NCBI GenBank assembly: GCA_021790215.1
Contig: JAJYIG010000007.1
Span: 1 to 34,138 of the forward strand
Source: a bacterium
GTDB lineage: Bacteria > Patescibacteriota > Microgenomatia > UBA8517
DNA length: 34,138 bases
Direction of reading: 5' to 3'
The notes beneath the pieces were generated by a model. The model saw nothing but the letters and a program-made list of their open reading frames with translations. It was not told the origin of the DNA and did no database searches. Positions 16,260 through 23,153 of this stretch are shown piece by piece. Each line of letters begins with the position of its first letter. The stretch's first letter is position 1. Made by a program: the position numbers and the translations under genes.

Positions 16260-18294
16260 TGGTCAAGGTGTTTTGAATTGGTAATTTTGACCGAATTGGT
16301 TGAGCGGTTTTCCGTAATTGTTGTCCTTGTTGCCGTACTAACCCTTGAGTATTGACTGCGGGATGAGAAAATGGTACTTTCTGTGACGGTGATTGAAACT
16401 GCTGAGGTTGTTGTGCCTGAGCAGTTTGCGGTTGTGACTGCTTAATTTGCTGGATTAACTGATCAACAGGCAATCTTTTTCCCAACTCCTCCAATAGGTT
16501 TTCATCATAGGACAACTCCCATGTCTTGTGGTCGTTAATATGGCTCATAACTGCCTGTACTTGATCTTTCGTTAACTCCTTACTTAACAAAAGGTGCTGG
16601 TGGATAATGTTATGCATTTTGTGGTTGTCGGAGGCTTCCACCTCTACCAGCTGACCCTTGAGGAGTAGTTCATTTTCTTCCAGTGCTTCTTCCCGGTCAT
16701 CTGGGACAATTTCATCAAGGTCGGTTTCTCCGATAAGTTCAATCAAACTTCGCCAGATGGGAACGGTGTTTATTTGCACCTTCTGTTCCCTGTCGGCCAT
16801 GGATTTGATATTAATGAGGTTTTGGAGTTTAATCATGGGATTTTTGGGAAGTACCGAATTGGGGATGACTATTGGATCAAACTCATTAGAAACCTCATCT
16901 GGTTTAATACTCAAATGTTTATACCCATGCCGCCCCACAATTTTGATCGTTTGCTCATCGGTGATAAACTGTGTATTAAGTCTTAGGAATTGCTTGGTAA
17001 GTTCAACCAACGTGTGTTTTTCAAGAATCGTCATAAAGAGTTTTAGGTTTTGATCAAGATTTTGCTCTTCCATGTTTAATGCAGCTGCTCCCTTTGCTCC
17101 TGCGCCTTTTTGCGGCAGTCCCATCGCCAGAAAATCGGAAATACCGGTAGCCCGCTGAATGTCAGTTTTTATCTCCCCCATCATCTGCATGGCTTGGGCG
17201 GTAATATCTTTATGCGCTACTTCCCGCAAGTTTTTAATATCACCCTTGACATGGATGACGCCATTGGGGCGGGAAATAAATTCCCAGTCGGGGATGTGTG
17301 TATCGGAAGTCATCCACATATTGTTAAGTTGTTGGCGTGCGTTGGTCAGATATTGATTAAGAACCGAATTCAAGCCCATTTGCAGGTCCTCAATGGGACG
17401 CACAATTCCCGATGAAAAATACTCATCGTCTTCCGGGAAAAAGGGTGTATCCAAAATCGGATATTCGCCATGCCAAAAGGGATTATCTTCATGCCGTATT
17501 TCGTATTCAGGATGTCTTCCCACTATTTCTGTTACCTTATTGGAATCCTTATCCCACATCTCCCAGGTTTCCATAAGTCCCGCATCCACCAGGAAATCGT
17601 CGCTATCGTTAAACATGACGTCCCGCCCATAGTCCACAAAGCGGACAAAGAGATTTTTATCTTTAACCTTTTTGAGATTGTAAACGTCTTCCTGACGGGA
17701 GTCGTTAATTTTTTTCATTTCTCCCATAGTCCGCCAATGCCGGATAATTATCCACGATTGTTTTTGCAGATCAGCAATGTTCCTGTTGGCAACAAACAAA
17801 TCAAAGACTCTTAAGTTATCCAGGTCGGTCCGGTTAATCATAGGATACATAACCACGCTGCGTGTTTTCCCATTTTCCTGTTCCTCTTCAATCACCTTTT
17901 CTTTTTGATATTTCCAGCCTGTTTGCAGATATCCTCTGCCATATAGAGCAGATTGAAAAACATGACGGGCGATCTTCAAAAAAAACCCTACCTCATTTAA
18001 CTCCCACTCTATCAGTTTCTGGTTGATATCAGTCTTCGGTCGGCTTTCCTCATTCCATGCCTGGAGTGTTACGCCGATATTCGGCGACACCGTACGGGCA
18101 AGAAAATTACGCAATACGGTAAAAACAAACGGATTGAATAAATGGTAATCCCACGGATAATCCTGCGTATCGGTAATTTTGGATTTAAATAGTTGTCGAT
18201 AGCGGGCAAACTCATCAAAGATGGGAGTTTGTTGATCGTAGGCGAACCTGAAGCGGTTATTAAGCACCTGTCCGATTTTCTGTTTTTTGGCCAT
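16252..18294 (-). CDS. Portal protein
   Basis: 680 aa, the size of large podovirus-type portals. The N-terminal clip/wing sequence is typical (RQLFKSKITDTQDYPWDYHLFNPFVFTVLRNFLARTV; FQSALYGRGYLQTGWKY). The stem and helix region includes RATGISDFLAMGLPQKGAGAKGAAALNMEEQNLD, the usual 'tGis....G......tA......e....' helix of portals, and then a charged C-terminal domain with a Gln-rich end (QSQPQTAQAQQPQQFQ). It forms the dodecameric ring at the head vertex for DNA entry and exit. It starts at a leaderless ATG from late promoter F and heads the portal-to-small-protein operon. Confidence 0.9.
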   Translation of the reverse strand: MAKKQKIGQVLNNRFRFAYDQQTPIFDEFARYRQLFKSKITDTQDYPWDYHLFNPFVFTVLRNFLARTVSPNIGVTLQAWNEESRPKTDINQKLIEWELNEVGFFLKIARHVFQSALYGRGYLQTGWKYQKEKVIEEEQENGKTRSVVMYPMINRTDLDNLRVFDLFVANRNIADLQKQSWIIIRHWRTMGEMKKINDSRQEDVYNLKKVKDKNLFVRFVDYGRDVMFNDSDDFLVDAGLMETWEMWDKDSNKVTEIVGRHPEYEIRHEDNPFWHGEYPILDTPFFPEDDEYFSSGIVRPIEDLQMGLNSVLNQYLTNARQQLNNMWMTSDTHIPDWEFISRPNGVIHVKGDIKNLREVAHKDITAQAMQMMGEIKTDIQRATGISDFLAMGLPQKGAGAKGAAALNMEEQNLDQNLKLFMTILEKHTLVELTKQFLRLNTQFITDEQTIKIVGRHGYKHLSIKPDEVSNEFDPIVIPNSVLPKNPMIKLQNLINIKSMADREQKVQINTVPIWRSLIELIGETDLDEIVPDDREEALEENELLLKGQLVEVEASDNHKMHNIIHQHLLLSKELTKDQVQAVMSHINDHKTWELSYDENLLEELGKRLPVDQLIQQIKQSQPQTAQAQQPQQFQSPSQKVPFSHPAVNTQGLVRQQGQQLRKTAQPIRSKLPIQNTLTNG

Positions 18295-18299
18295 GGAGG

Positions 18300-18329
18300 A
18301 TTATACCGTTCAATTGTTAAGAAATTGAA
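18300..18329 (-). promoter_or_regulatory. Late promoter F (portal operon)
   Basis: Minus strand TTCAAT, 18 nt, TATAAT, CCTCC, ATG of the portal. Part of it lies inside the end of the sigma-like gene. This is the first TTCAAT-type promoter met when reading from the terminase end. Confidence 0.83.
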
Positions 18330-18727
18330 TAATTGTTATTTTTTGTTAATACTTTTCTCAAACGTTTAAGGTAATAGGTAAGGGTTCCCGGATCCATTTC
18401 CCAAATAGTGGCTATTTTTTTCTTCGTTATGTGATAACCCATTTCACGAGTAACAAAAAGAAGAAGTGCGATCGTGCGGTATTTATCGTTTGGCAGTGTT
18501 TTAATTAAAAAAAATAATTGATCTTCTCCTATTACGTTTTTAAGATTTTGATCTTCTTCACCAAACTCGACGGGATTATCGTTTTCACTTTCCTGGGCGT
18601 CCAGTGAGGAAAAAGACATCTCAACAATCGGACGCTTTATAAAACGCTTTTTTAATAATCGTTGATGGGTTTGTTTGACAAGTTCGGCCAACAACTCCTT
18701 TTCCAGTTTGGAATAGTAAACGCTCAT
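18317..18727 (-). CDS. Sigma-region-4 / ArpU-like late transcription regulator (candidate)
   Basis: 136 aa. The C-terminal half is a helix-turn-helix of sigma-region-4 style: LPNDKYRTIALLLFVTREMGYHITKKKIATIWEMDPGTLTYYLKRLRKVL. A core helix leads into a recognition helix and then an R/K-rich 'LkRlRkvL' ending. The N-terminal half is helical and basic and then acidic (DAQESENDNPVEFGEED). No sigma region 2 is seen, so it is not a full sigma factor. It resembles ArpU/RinA-type phage late activators, which are also near terminase genes. The start overlaps the phosphatase-like gene by ATGA. It is made from the terminase operon just before the first TTCAAT-type promoter, so it is the best candidate for switching on promoters A-G. 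That role is inference. Confidence 0.6.
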   Translation of the reverse strand: MSVYYSKLEKELLAELVKQTHQRLLKKRFIKRPIVEMSFSSLDAQESENDNPVEFGEEDQNLKNVIGEDQLFFLIKTLPNDKYRTIALLLFVTREMGYHITKKKIATIWEMDPGTLTYYLKRLRKVLTKNNNYSIS

Positions 18728-19035
18728 AGATATTTCAACTCTTTAAGTTTTTTGGTAACTTCCCGGACAAGCCGGCGGTCAGTAAGTGTTGGTTGATAGT
18801 GATCCGGCCCAATATCATACTGGCTCTCTATTTTTCCATGGAAGAGGGGATCAATTTCTTTTTTCATCCATGCTTCGGCAAGAAGAATGACATCAGCCCA
18901 TTCTGACAAGAGATTACGAAGTTCAATACTATTATTTAATCCCATGGCTACTGCATCATGGTGTTTATAGATCAATAAGCGGCGGGTGATTACTGACCGT
19001 TTATACCCCTCTTCACAAATACAAAGAATTTTCAT
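18724..19035 (-). CDS. Low-molecular-weight tyrosine-phosphatase-like protein
   Basis: 103 aa. The N-terminus MKILCICEEGYKRSVITRRLL carries a C-x5-R-S loop right after the first beta strand, the layout of low-molecular-weight protein tyrosine phosphatases and arsenate-reductase relatives. ADVILLAEAWMKKEI follows, as in that fold. DIGPDHY could supply the general-acid Asp. It is shorter than the usual roughly 140-160 aa. It is joined by ATGA overlaps to the genes on both sides, within the terminase operon. It could dephosphorylate a host or phage protein, or be an inactive binding module. Catalysis is unproven. Confidence 0.66.
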   Translation of the reverse strand: MKILCICEEGYKRSVITRRLLIYKHHDAVAMGLNNSIELRNLLSEWADVILLAEAWMKKEIDPLFHGKIESQYDIGPDHYQPTLTDRRLVREVTKKLKELKYL

Positions 19036-19253
19036 GTTGGTTTTTCTCTCCCTAACTTGCCTTTGCTAAAAACATTACACCAGGCATTCATGACGGTTTT
19101 TATTGCAACAATCCGGCAATCGTTGGGAGGAAGATAATTTATACAATAAAGACAATATTGACCTACTGCCCGCTCAGGCTTCTGATTAGGAGACCATTTA
19201 ACAGCATCCGGACTATAACGTTCCATATGATTTTCCATCTCCCAGAACGGCAT
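19032..19253 (-). CDS. Small Cys-rich protein of the terminase operon
   Basis: 73 aa. YCLYCINYLPPNDCRIV gives a Cys-x2-Cys ... Cys pattern, with a fourth Cys in AWCNVFSKGKLG, so a small zinc-binding or rubredoxin-like fold is plausible. The ribosome site AAGGAG precedes the ATG. The gene begins 41 bp inside the upstream 58-aa ORF in another frame, and its stop overlaps the phosphatase-like start (ATGA). Function unknown. Confidence 0.6.
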   Translation of the reverse strand: MPFWEMENHMERYSPDAVKWSPNQKPERAVGQYCLYCINYLPPNDCRIVAIKTVMNAWCNVFSKGKLGREKPT

Positions 19254-19389
19254 TTAACTCCTTATTGACCTTTTCCCGCTCAAAACGATTATAGAATTTG
19301 TAAACTTTTAACAGCGCTTTCTGCTGCCAATAATCTAATCCTGTCTTCCTGGCATACCGCCGGAGCCGTTTAACTGTTTTTTGACTCAT
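19213..19389 (-). CDS. 58-aa basic protein coupled to the large terminase (absent from ORF track)
   Basis: MSQKTVKRLRRYARKTGLDYWQQKALLKVYKFYNRFEREKVNKELNAVLGDGKSYGTL. Its ATG overlaps the terminase TGA (ATGA). Arg/Lys-rich N-terminus with helical, possibly HTH-like character. The coupling and coding-like composition support it. Function unknown. Confidence 0.58.
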   Translation of the reverse strand: MSQKTVKRLRRYARKTGLDYWQQKALLKVYKFYNRFEREKVNKELNAVLGDGKSYGTL

Positions 19390-20591
19390 ATTACTCTGCC
19401 GGGTCTATTAAAACTTTTAATGGGGTTGTACCATGAGGGCGGTGTCTGCTTACGGGATTCTTCAACTACCTCCAGTGACTCCATCCCATAGCGTCCGGCA
19501 TCCATAGCATGATCGTAACCCTCCGCTGGAGTATTCAGACTTTTCCCGTTTTTATCAGTCATCCACATATAATTGCGCTGTTCTTTGAGGATATTTGTAG
19601 ACCGTTTGGTAATGAAGATTTTCTGACTCTGCACATATTGAATTCCCTGATTGACCGAACCCGGACCTTTATAGGAAGGAAGAATTTCAATACCATATTC
19701 TTTGATCTCGTCAATTGATTTCGGTTCGGACGAATCGGCAATGACGAGTGCTTGGTCTATATTCAATAAAAAGTCGGCAATATTCCGGTTTTTCATGCCT
19801 GTCGTATAACACATCTCATCCCAGATAAACGCCTGATTCCATCGGTATATTGCAACAATCGCTGTTGGATCGTTACTGTATCCAAAATCAAGTCCGTAGC
19901 GTACTAAACGTGCTTCTTTAGGAACCTCGTCAATCGGAAGAAAATGCGGATAGATAAGGCCTGTCTTCTCGCCAAGTTTTCCCTCTCCGTATACTTTCCA
20001 CCAATTTATATTATTGTGCCTTAATTCAATCGCCTGGACGATCGATGAATCAAGTTGCTCATTATCTTTATAGGTGAGCGTAATAAAATCCACGTCCTGA
20101 AAAGGTAAAACGTCGGTATACCACCAGAATTCAGATACAGGATTCCAATCAAGAAAGATAATTTTTTTAGTGCGTACTTCCAGGTTGGTATAGGTATCAT
20201 ACGAAACATTATTGGCCTCATTCAAAAAAAGAATATCACGGCGTGGGCCCCGTACCTTATCAGGCTGATCAGCAGAAAAAAATTCAATAATAGATCCCGA
20301 CGGGTAGGTATAAATGAAATCTGTCTTATTCCAAAACTTTTCTCTGAATGAATGATCTAGCTTCTCGTGCATAATGGAGAGAAAATCTCTTATGGCGCCC
20401 CGTTTCAAATGAGGTATGGATTCTGAAACAACGGAAACAATCTCCTTACGGGAGGAGTTGTTAGTTTCGGCCCGGTCGATAAGCCATCCCAGAATAGAAT
20501 AGGTCTTGGAGGCAGATGTGCCGCCGGCTATTCCCCGGATACGTTTTCGTAATGCGACAATTTTTTCCGTCGCAGTAGTTCTCTTGAACAT
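19386..20591 (-). CDS. terL: Terminase large subunit
   Basis: 401 aa packaging motor. The ATPase part has a Walker A-type loop GGTSASKT near residue 23, Walker B-type DILFLNEANN near 118-127 (Asn replaces the usual Asp, as in some phage families) and FLDWNP as a coupling-motif region. The nuclease part shows three acidic motifs: RYGLDFGYSNDP, LVIADSSEP and DHAMDAGRYG. It cuts DNA and drives it into the portal. It follows the small subunit by 8 bp and heads a chain of ATGA-coupled small genes. It is similar in layout to SPP1/PBSX-type large terminases, which would suit headful packaging and a circularly permuted genome. Confidence 0.93.
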   Translation of the reverse strand: MFKRTTATEKIVALRKRIRGIAGGTSASKTYSILGWLIDRAETNNSSRKEIVSVVSESIPHLKRGAIRDFLSIMHEKLDHSFREKFWNKTDFIYTYPSGSIIEFFSADQPDKVRGPRRDILFLNEANNVSYDTYTNLEVRTKKIIFLDWNPVSEFWWYTDVLPFQDVDFITLTYKDNEQLDSSIVQAIELRHNNINWWKVYGEGKLGEKTGLIYPHFLPIDEVPKEARLVRYGLDFGYSNDPTAIVAIYRWNQAFIWDEMCYTTGMKNRNIADFLLNIDQALVIADSSEPKSIDEIKEYGIEILPSYKGPGSVNQGIQYVQSQKIFITKRSTNILKEQRNYMWMTDKNGKSLNTPAEGYDHAMDAGRYGMESLEVVEESRKQTPPSWYNPIKSFNRPGRVI

Positions 20592-20599
20592 AAGACTCG

Positions 20600-21085
20600 C
20601 TAGCTCTTTTGAGAATCACCACCCAATAATGGTTGTATATTTACCTGAACTGCAGTATTTCCTCCCTCCTCTTCAAGTCCCAACAGCTTGCCTAGTTTAT
20701 CATGATACGCTTTACGTGTCTGATGATCAGGTTCGTCTACATATGTATAGATAGGTCTGCCTCGTTTATCTCTTCCAACCATCTCTGGACGAGCCCTGCT
20801 TGCGTTGAGACCATCTCTTAGCTGTCGGAAATAGACGTTAACATCTAATCCGTAGGATGACAAAATAATGGAAAGGTCAACCTTCGTCAACCTCGCCAGC
20901 GTACGTGAACCAAGAACCCGTGCAGAACCTTTTTTTACATTAGGATGTAGTTCTAGATAAGCTTGTGTCGCATTGAGACCTTTTTTTATCCAAGTAAGAT
21001 AGAAAAGAACCAAGCTTTTGTCTCCTCCCATAAGTTCTTCCAAATCATCCAAATTCGGTGGGGGTAGTAATTTGGTTTCAGTCAT
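20600..21085 (-). CDS. terS: Terminase small subunit
   Basis: 161 aa with an AAGGAG ribosome site. FYLTWIKKGLNATQAYLELHPNVKKGSARVLGSRTLARLTKVDLSIIL is the helix-turn-helix-type DNA-recognition segment of small terminases ('g.natqAyl...p....a...gs..L..'). A helical middle (AYHDKLGKLLGL) for ring assembly and a flexible C-terminus follow. It selects viral DNA and passes it to the large subunit. The position directly ahead of terL supports the call. Confidence 0.78.
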   Translation of the reverse strand: MTETKLLPPPNLDDLEELMGGDKSLVLFYLTWIKKGLNATQAYLELHPNVKKGSARVLGSRTLARLTKVDLSIILSSYGLDVNVYFRQLRDGLNASRARPEMVGRDKRGRPIYTYVDEPDHQTRKAYHDKLGKLLGLEEEGGNTAVQVNIQPLLGGDSQKS

Positions 21086-21123
21086 ATTAACTCCTTCATT
21101 TTAAAATCCATTTGAACTGTCCA

Positions 21124-21312
21124 CTAACTTAATTCAGGATTAATTTCTATAACAACAATTTTATCCGAATCAATATTGGATAATTCCATAATTTTTTTAT
21201 CGTCAGTTACCAATTTAATAGAGTATTCATTATCAAGACTGACAGTTTTTCTTTGTTTAATTTCTCTTATTTCAGCCTTAAATTTCATAAACGGGTTTAA
21301 TATGATTTTCAT
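21124..21312 (-). CDS. Small protein at the head of the terminase operon
   Basis: 62 aa (MKIILNPFMKFKAEIREIKQRKTVSLDNEYSIKLVTDDKKIMELSNIDSDKIVVIEINPELS), beta-rich and mixed-charge, of unknown family. It is the first gene after the TTGACA/TATACT promoter and has no clear ribosome site. A 10-codon ORF (MRSEEFSLNK) ends directly before its ATG. Confidence 0.55.
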   Translation of the reverse strand: MKIILNPFMKFKAEIREIKQRKTVSLDNEYSIKLVTDDKKIMELSNIDSDKIVVIEINPELS

Positions 21313-21345
21313 CTATTTGTTTAATGAAAATTCTTCGCTTCTCAT

Positions 21346-21373
21346 AGTATACTCCCCCCCTCTATCCTGTCAA
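21346..21373 (-). promoter_or_regulatory. Terminase-operon promoter (sigma-70 type)
   Basis: Minus strand TTGACA (21368-21373), 16 nt, TATACT (21346-21351). This is a host-type promoter unlike the TTCAAT series, and it diverges from the early promoter at 21797. A run of seven G lies in the spacer. Confidence 0.8.
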
Positions 21374-21412
21374 GATCTTTCTTTAATAATTATCTTAAGA
21401 AAATCGGGACTG

Positions 21413-21488
21413 ATGGGGGCTTTGATGGTATGTGTGAACTAAACTTGACTTTTCTTTTCCCATGACGCCATTAAGGCCCCTTTTTTTG
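21413..21488 (+). terminator. Possible plus-strand hairpin with T-run in the divergent region
   Basis: GGGGGCTTTGATGG pairs imperfectly with CCATTAAGGCCCC across about 45 nt, and TTTTTTT follows. The long loop makes this a weaker terminator candidate. No plus-strand gene lies upstream of it. Confidence 0.4.
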
Positions 21489-21523
21489 TTTTGTCCAAAA
21501 ACTATTTATCCATAACCGGTGCG

Positions 21524-21578
21524 GAGTTTCTATCCCTCCTGCTGCGGGATAAATCCTGAAACTCTTTTAACTTTTTTT
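21524..21578 (+). terminator. Two-part hairpin with T-run in the divergent region
   Basis: Outer stem GAGTTTC / GAAACTC and inner stem TATCCC / GGGATA, followed by TTTTAACTTTTTTT on the plus strand. The shape is that of an intrinsic terminator reading rightwards, and it lies immediately after the stop of the minus-strand ORF 21567-21779. It could end a small plus-strand RNA or insulate the early promoter. Confidence 0.5.
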
Positions 21579-21779
21579 ATGTCTTGGATGATTAGGGTCA
21601 TGCCACCGGCCCCTATATAGTCCAACAAAGCGGGCAAGGTTAGCGAGATGGTTAACGACATTTTGGGGCAATTCCCCGATATCCTGATCTACTGAATTTA
21701 TTTCACGGCGGCGGAGGGACGCCCTTCCGTCATGACGGCCTTTATCGTGTTTACCGGTTATAAAATGTTCTGATCCCAT
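21567..21779 (-). CDS. Small basic protein in the divergent region (probable)
   Basis: 70 aa: Gly/Arg/His-rich N-terminus, then LPQNVVNHLANLARFVGLYRGRWHDPNHPRHKKS, which looks like a real helical protein end. No ribosome site precedes the ATG. A TATAAA lies 2 bp upstream, but no good -35 was found. It is the only candidate gene in the 21313-21829 gap. Function unknown. Confidence 0.5.
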   Translation of the reverse strand: MGSEHFITGKHDKGRHDGRASLRRREINSVDQDIGELPQNVVNHLANLARFVGLYRGRWHDPNHPRHKKS

Positions 21780-21796
21780 GCTTTATATTTTATCAC

Positions 21797-21825
21797 TTGA
21801 CAAAGGGTTTTTAGTGTCGTATATT
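21797..21825 (+). promoter_or_regulatory. Early promoter P1
   Basis: TTGACA, 17 nt, TATATT, then GAGT and an ATG. Downstream GGGTGACAACG matches GGGTGACGGCG after promoter P2 at a nearly equal distance. This is the main rightward promoter of the early arm. Confidence 0.85.
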
Positions 21826-21829
21826 GAGT

Positions 21830-21904
21830 ATGGGTGACAACGAAGTAGTAAAAATCAGCGAAAATAGTAAAATTAGTAAAAAGTTACCTGTCTATTTGAA
21901 TTAA
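21830..21904 (+). CDS. 24-aa leader ORF at the start of the early transcript
   Basis: MGDNEVVKISENSKISKKLPVYLN. The ATG lies 4 nt after the -10 box of P1, so the message would be leaderless. Its stop is 4 nt before the ATG of the next gene, which has no ribosome site of its own, so translation of the leader may feed the downstream gene. It is too short for the ORF track. It could be a leader peptide or only the 5' untranslated part. Confidence 0.45.
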   Translation: MGDNEVVKISENSKISKKLPVYLN

Positions 21905-21908
21905 AACC

Positions 21909-22175
21909 ATGCAGTCCTATAAAGTCAGGGACACCCAGATCGCCTCCTATCTTATAGCCCTGGGCTTTGAGAATTACTCGCTTGAAAAAGAGGGAAACAG
22001 AGCTTGCTTTATCTTCAAACTATTGGATGAAAATTCTCCTCTAAATGTCTTTGAGACCAGAATAAATGACTACTATGCAAATAATGTGAAGATTGAGCCT
22101 AAAAAACTATTTAATGCCTACCGGGAAGTCAAAAGCCGTATAGCCGTATTATTTAATAAAAGCAAATATGCCTGA
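21909..22175 (+). CDS. DUF5659-like early protein
   Basis: 88 aa. YKVRDTQIASYLIALGFENYSLEKEGNRACFIFKL...LNVFETRINDYYANNVKIEPKKLFNAYREVKSRI follows the pattern of short DUF5659-type phage proteins ('d..lAsyLia.G......e..g....F.F......l......fy.....v.p..f..a.r.lk..i'). Function unknown. First full gene of the early operon, upstream of the methyltransferase. Confidence 0.62.
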   Translation: MQSYKVRDTQIASYLIALGFENYSLEKEGNRACFIFKLLDENSPLNVFETRINDYYANNVKIEPKKLFNAYREVKSRIAVLFNKSKYA

Positions 22176-22187
22176 TAGGGGAGAAAC

Positions 22188-23153
22188 ATGAAAGACTTAG
22201 CACTTATAAACAACGAAGACTGGTATAAAACATTAGTTCTGGAATGCAAAGCCATAATTACCGAGGCCGTATTTACTTCACGCTGGGCCTTGGTGGAGGG
22301 AAATATGGAGCTTGGAAAACGGATAAGAGAAGATATAAATTTCAAGGAGTACAGTAAAGGCAATAAACGTTCCGTGCAAGACCTTGCACGGAACATAGGA
22401 CAATCAGAACGTACGCTATATTATGCGCTTCAACTATTTGATATATATAAATCAGTAGGCAATCTTCCGGAGGGAAAAAATATCTCAATGAATAAACTAA
22501 TAACTAAATATTTACCCCTCTATAGAGAAGAAATGATAAAAAACTTTGAGTATAAAGAGCTTCCGGAAAATCTGCAAATTATCAACGGAGACTTTAGACA
22601 GCAAAAAATAAAGGAAAGCTCAATCGACTGCATTATAACCGATCCGCCTTATCCAGAAGAATTCTTGCCGCTCTATGAGGATCTGGCAAACTTTGCAAAC
22701 AAAGTATTAAAACCAAGCAAATTTTGCATAGCATACAGCGGCCATATTCATTTAGACAAAGTAATCAATCTAATGTCTAAATATTTGCAATATTACTGGA
22801 TATTCGCCATGTATCAGCCAGGGCCAAATAAATTGATATTTTCAAGAGATATAATGACACGCTGGAAGCCTATTTTAATATTCCAAAAACCTCCTTTTAA
22901 GACTTTAGACTATCCTATTCAAGATTATATTATCTCAGAAAAACGAGAAAAATCAGATCACGAATGGCAACAGTCAGAATCGGCCGTTAAAAATCTTATT
23001 GAACAATTTACGGAAATAAACGAGATTATATGCGATCCTTTTTCCGGCTCAGGCACATTTTCTAAAGTAGCCCACGAATTAAAAAGAAAAGCGATCGGCA
23101 TAGAGATTGATACAACAACTTATAAGATTTCACTGCAGCGGATTTATGGGTAA
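22188..23153 (+). CDS. DNA adenine/cytosine-N4 methyltransferase, beta type
   Basis: 321 aa with a GGGGAG ribosome site. The N-terminal roughly 120 residues are a helical module of the sort fused to phage methyltransferases (LVEGNMELGKRIREDINFKEYSKGNKRSVQDLARNIGQSERTLYYAL), with HTH character. Catalytic motif IV is DPPY (CIITDPPYPEEF). The SAM-binding motif comes after it as ICDPFSGSGTFSKVA, the beta-class order, and KAIGIEIDTTTY continues the SAM site. It would methylate viral DNA for protection or for control. It overlaps the following nuclease-like gene by 8 bp. A perfect 11-bp inverted repeat lies inside the gene (22369-22394). Confidence 0.9.
   Translation: MKDLALINNEDWYKTLVLECKAIITEAVFTSRWALVEGNMELGKRIREDINFKEYSKGNKRSVQDLARNIGQSERTLYYALQLFDIYKSVGNLPEGKNISMNKLITKYLPLYREEMIKNFEYKELPENLQIINGDFRQQKIKESSIDCIITDPPYPEEFLPLYEDLANFANKVLKPSKFCIAYSGHIHLDKVINLMSKYLQYYWIFAMYQPGPNKLIFSRDIMTRWKPILIFQKPPFKTLDYPIQDYIISEKREKSDHEWQQSESAVKNLIEQFTEINEIICDPFSGSGTFSKVAHELKRKAIGIEIDTTTYKISLQRIYG
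22369..22394. repeat. Perfect 11-bp inverted repeat inside the methyltransferase gene
   Basis: GTTCCGTGCAA, loop GACC, TTGCACGGAAC. It is a strong potential hairpin in DNA or mRNA, coding for KRSVQDLARN. No T-run follows, so it is unlikely to be a plain terminator. Confidence 0.85.

Noticed and set aside
22118-22396. Minus-strand ORF of 92 aa opposite the methyltransferase
   Set aside because: It covers the start of a clear plus-strand gene and shows no motif.
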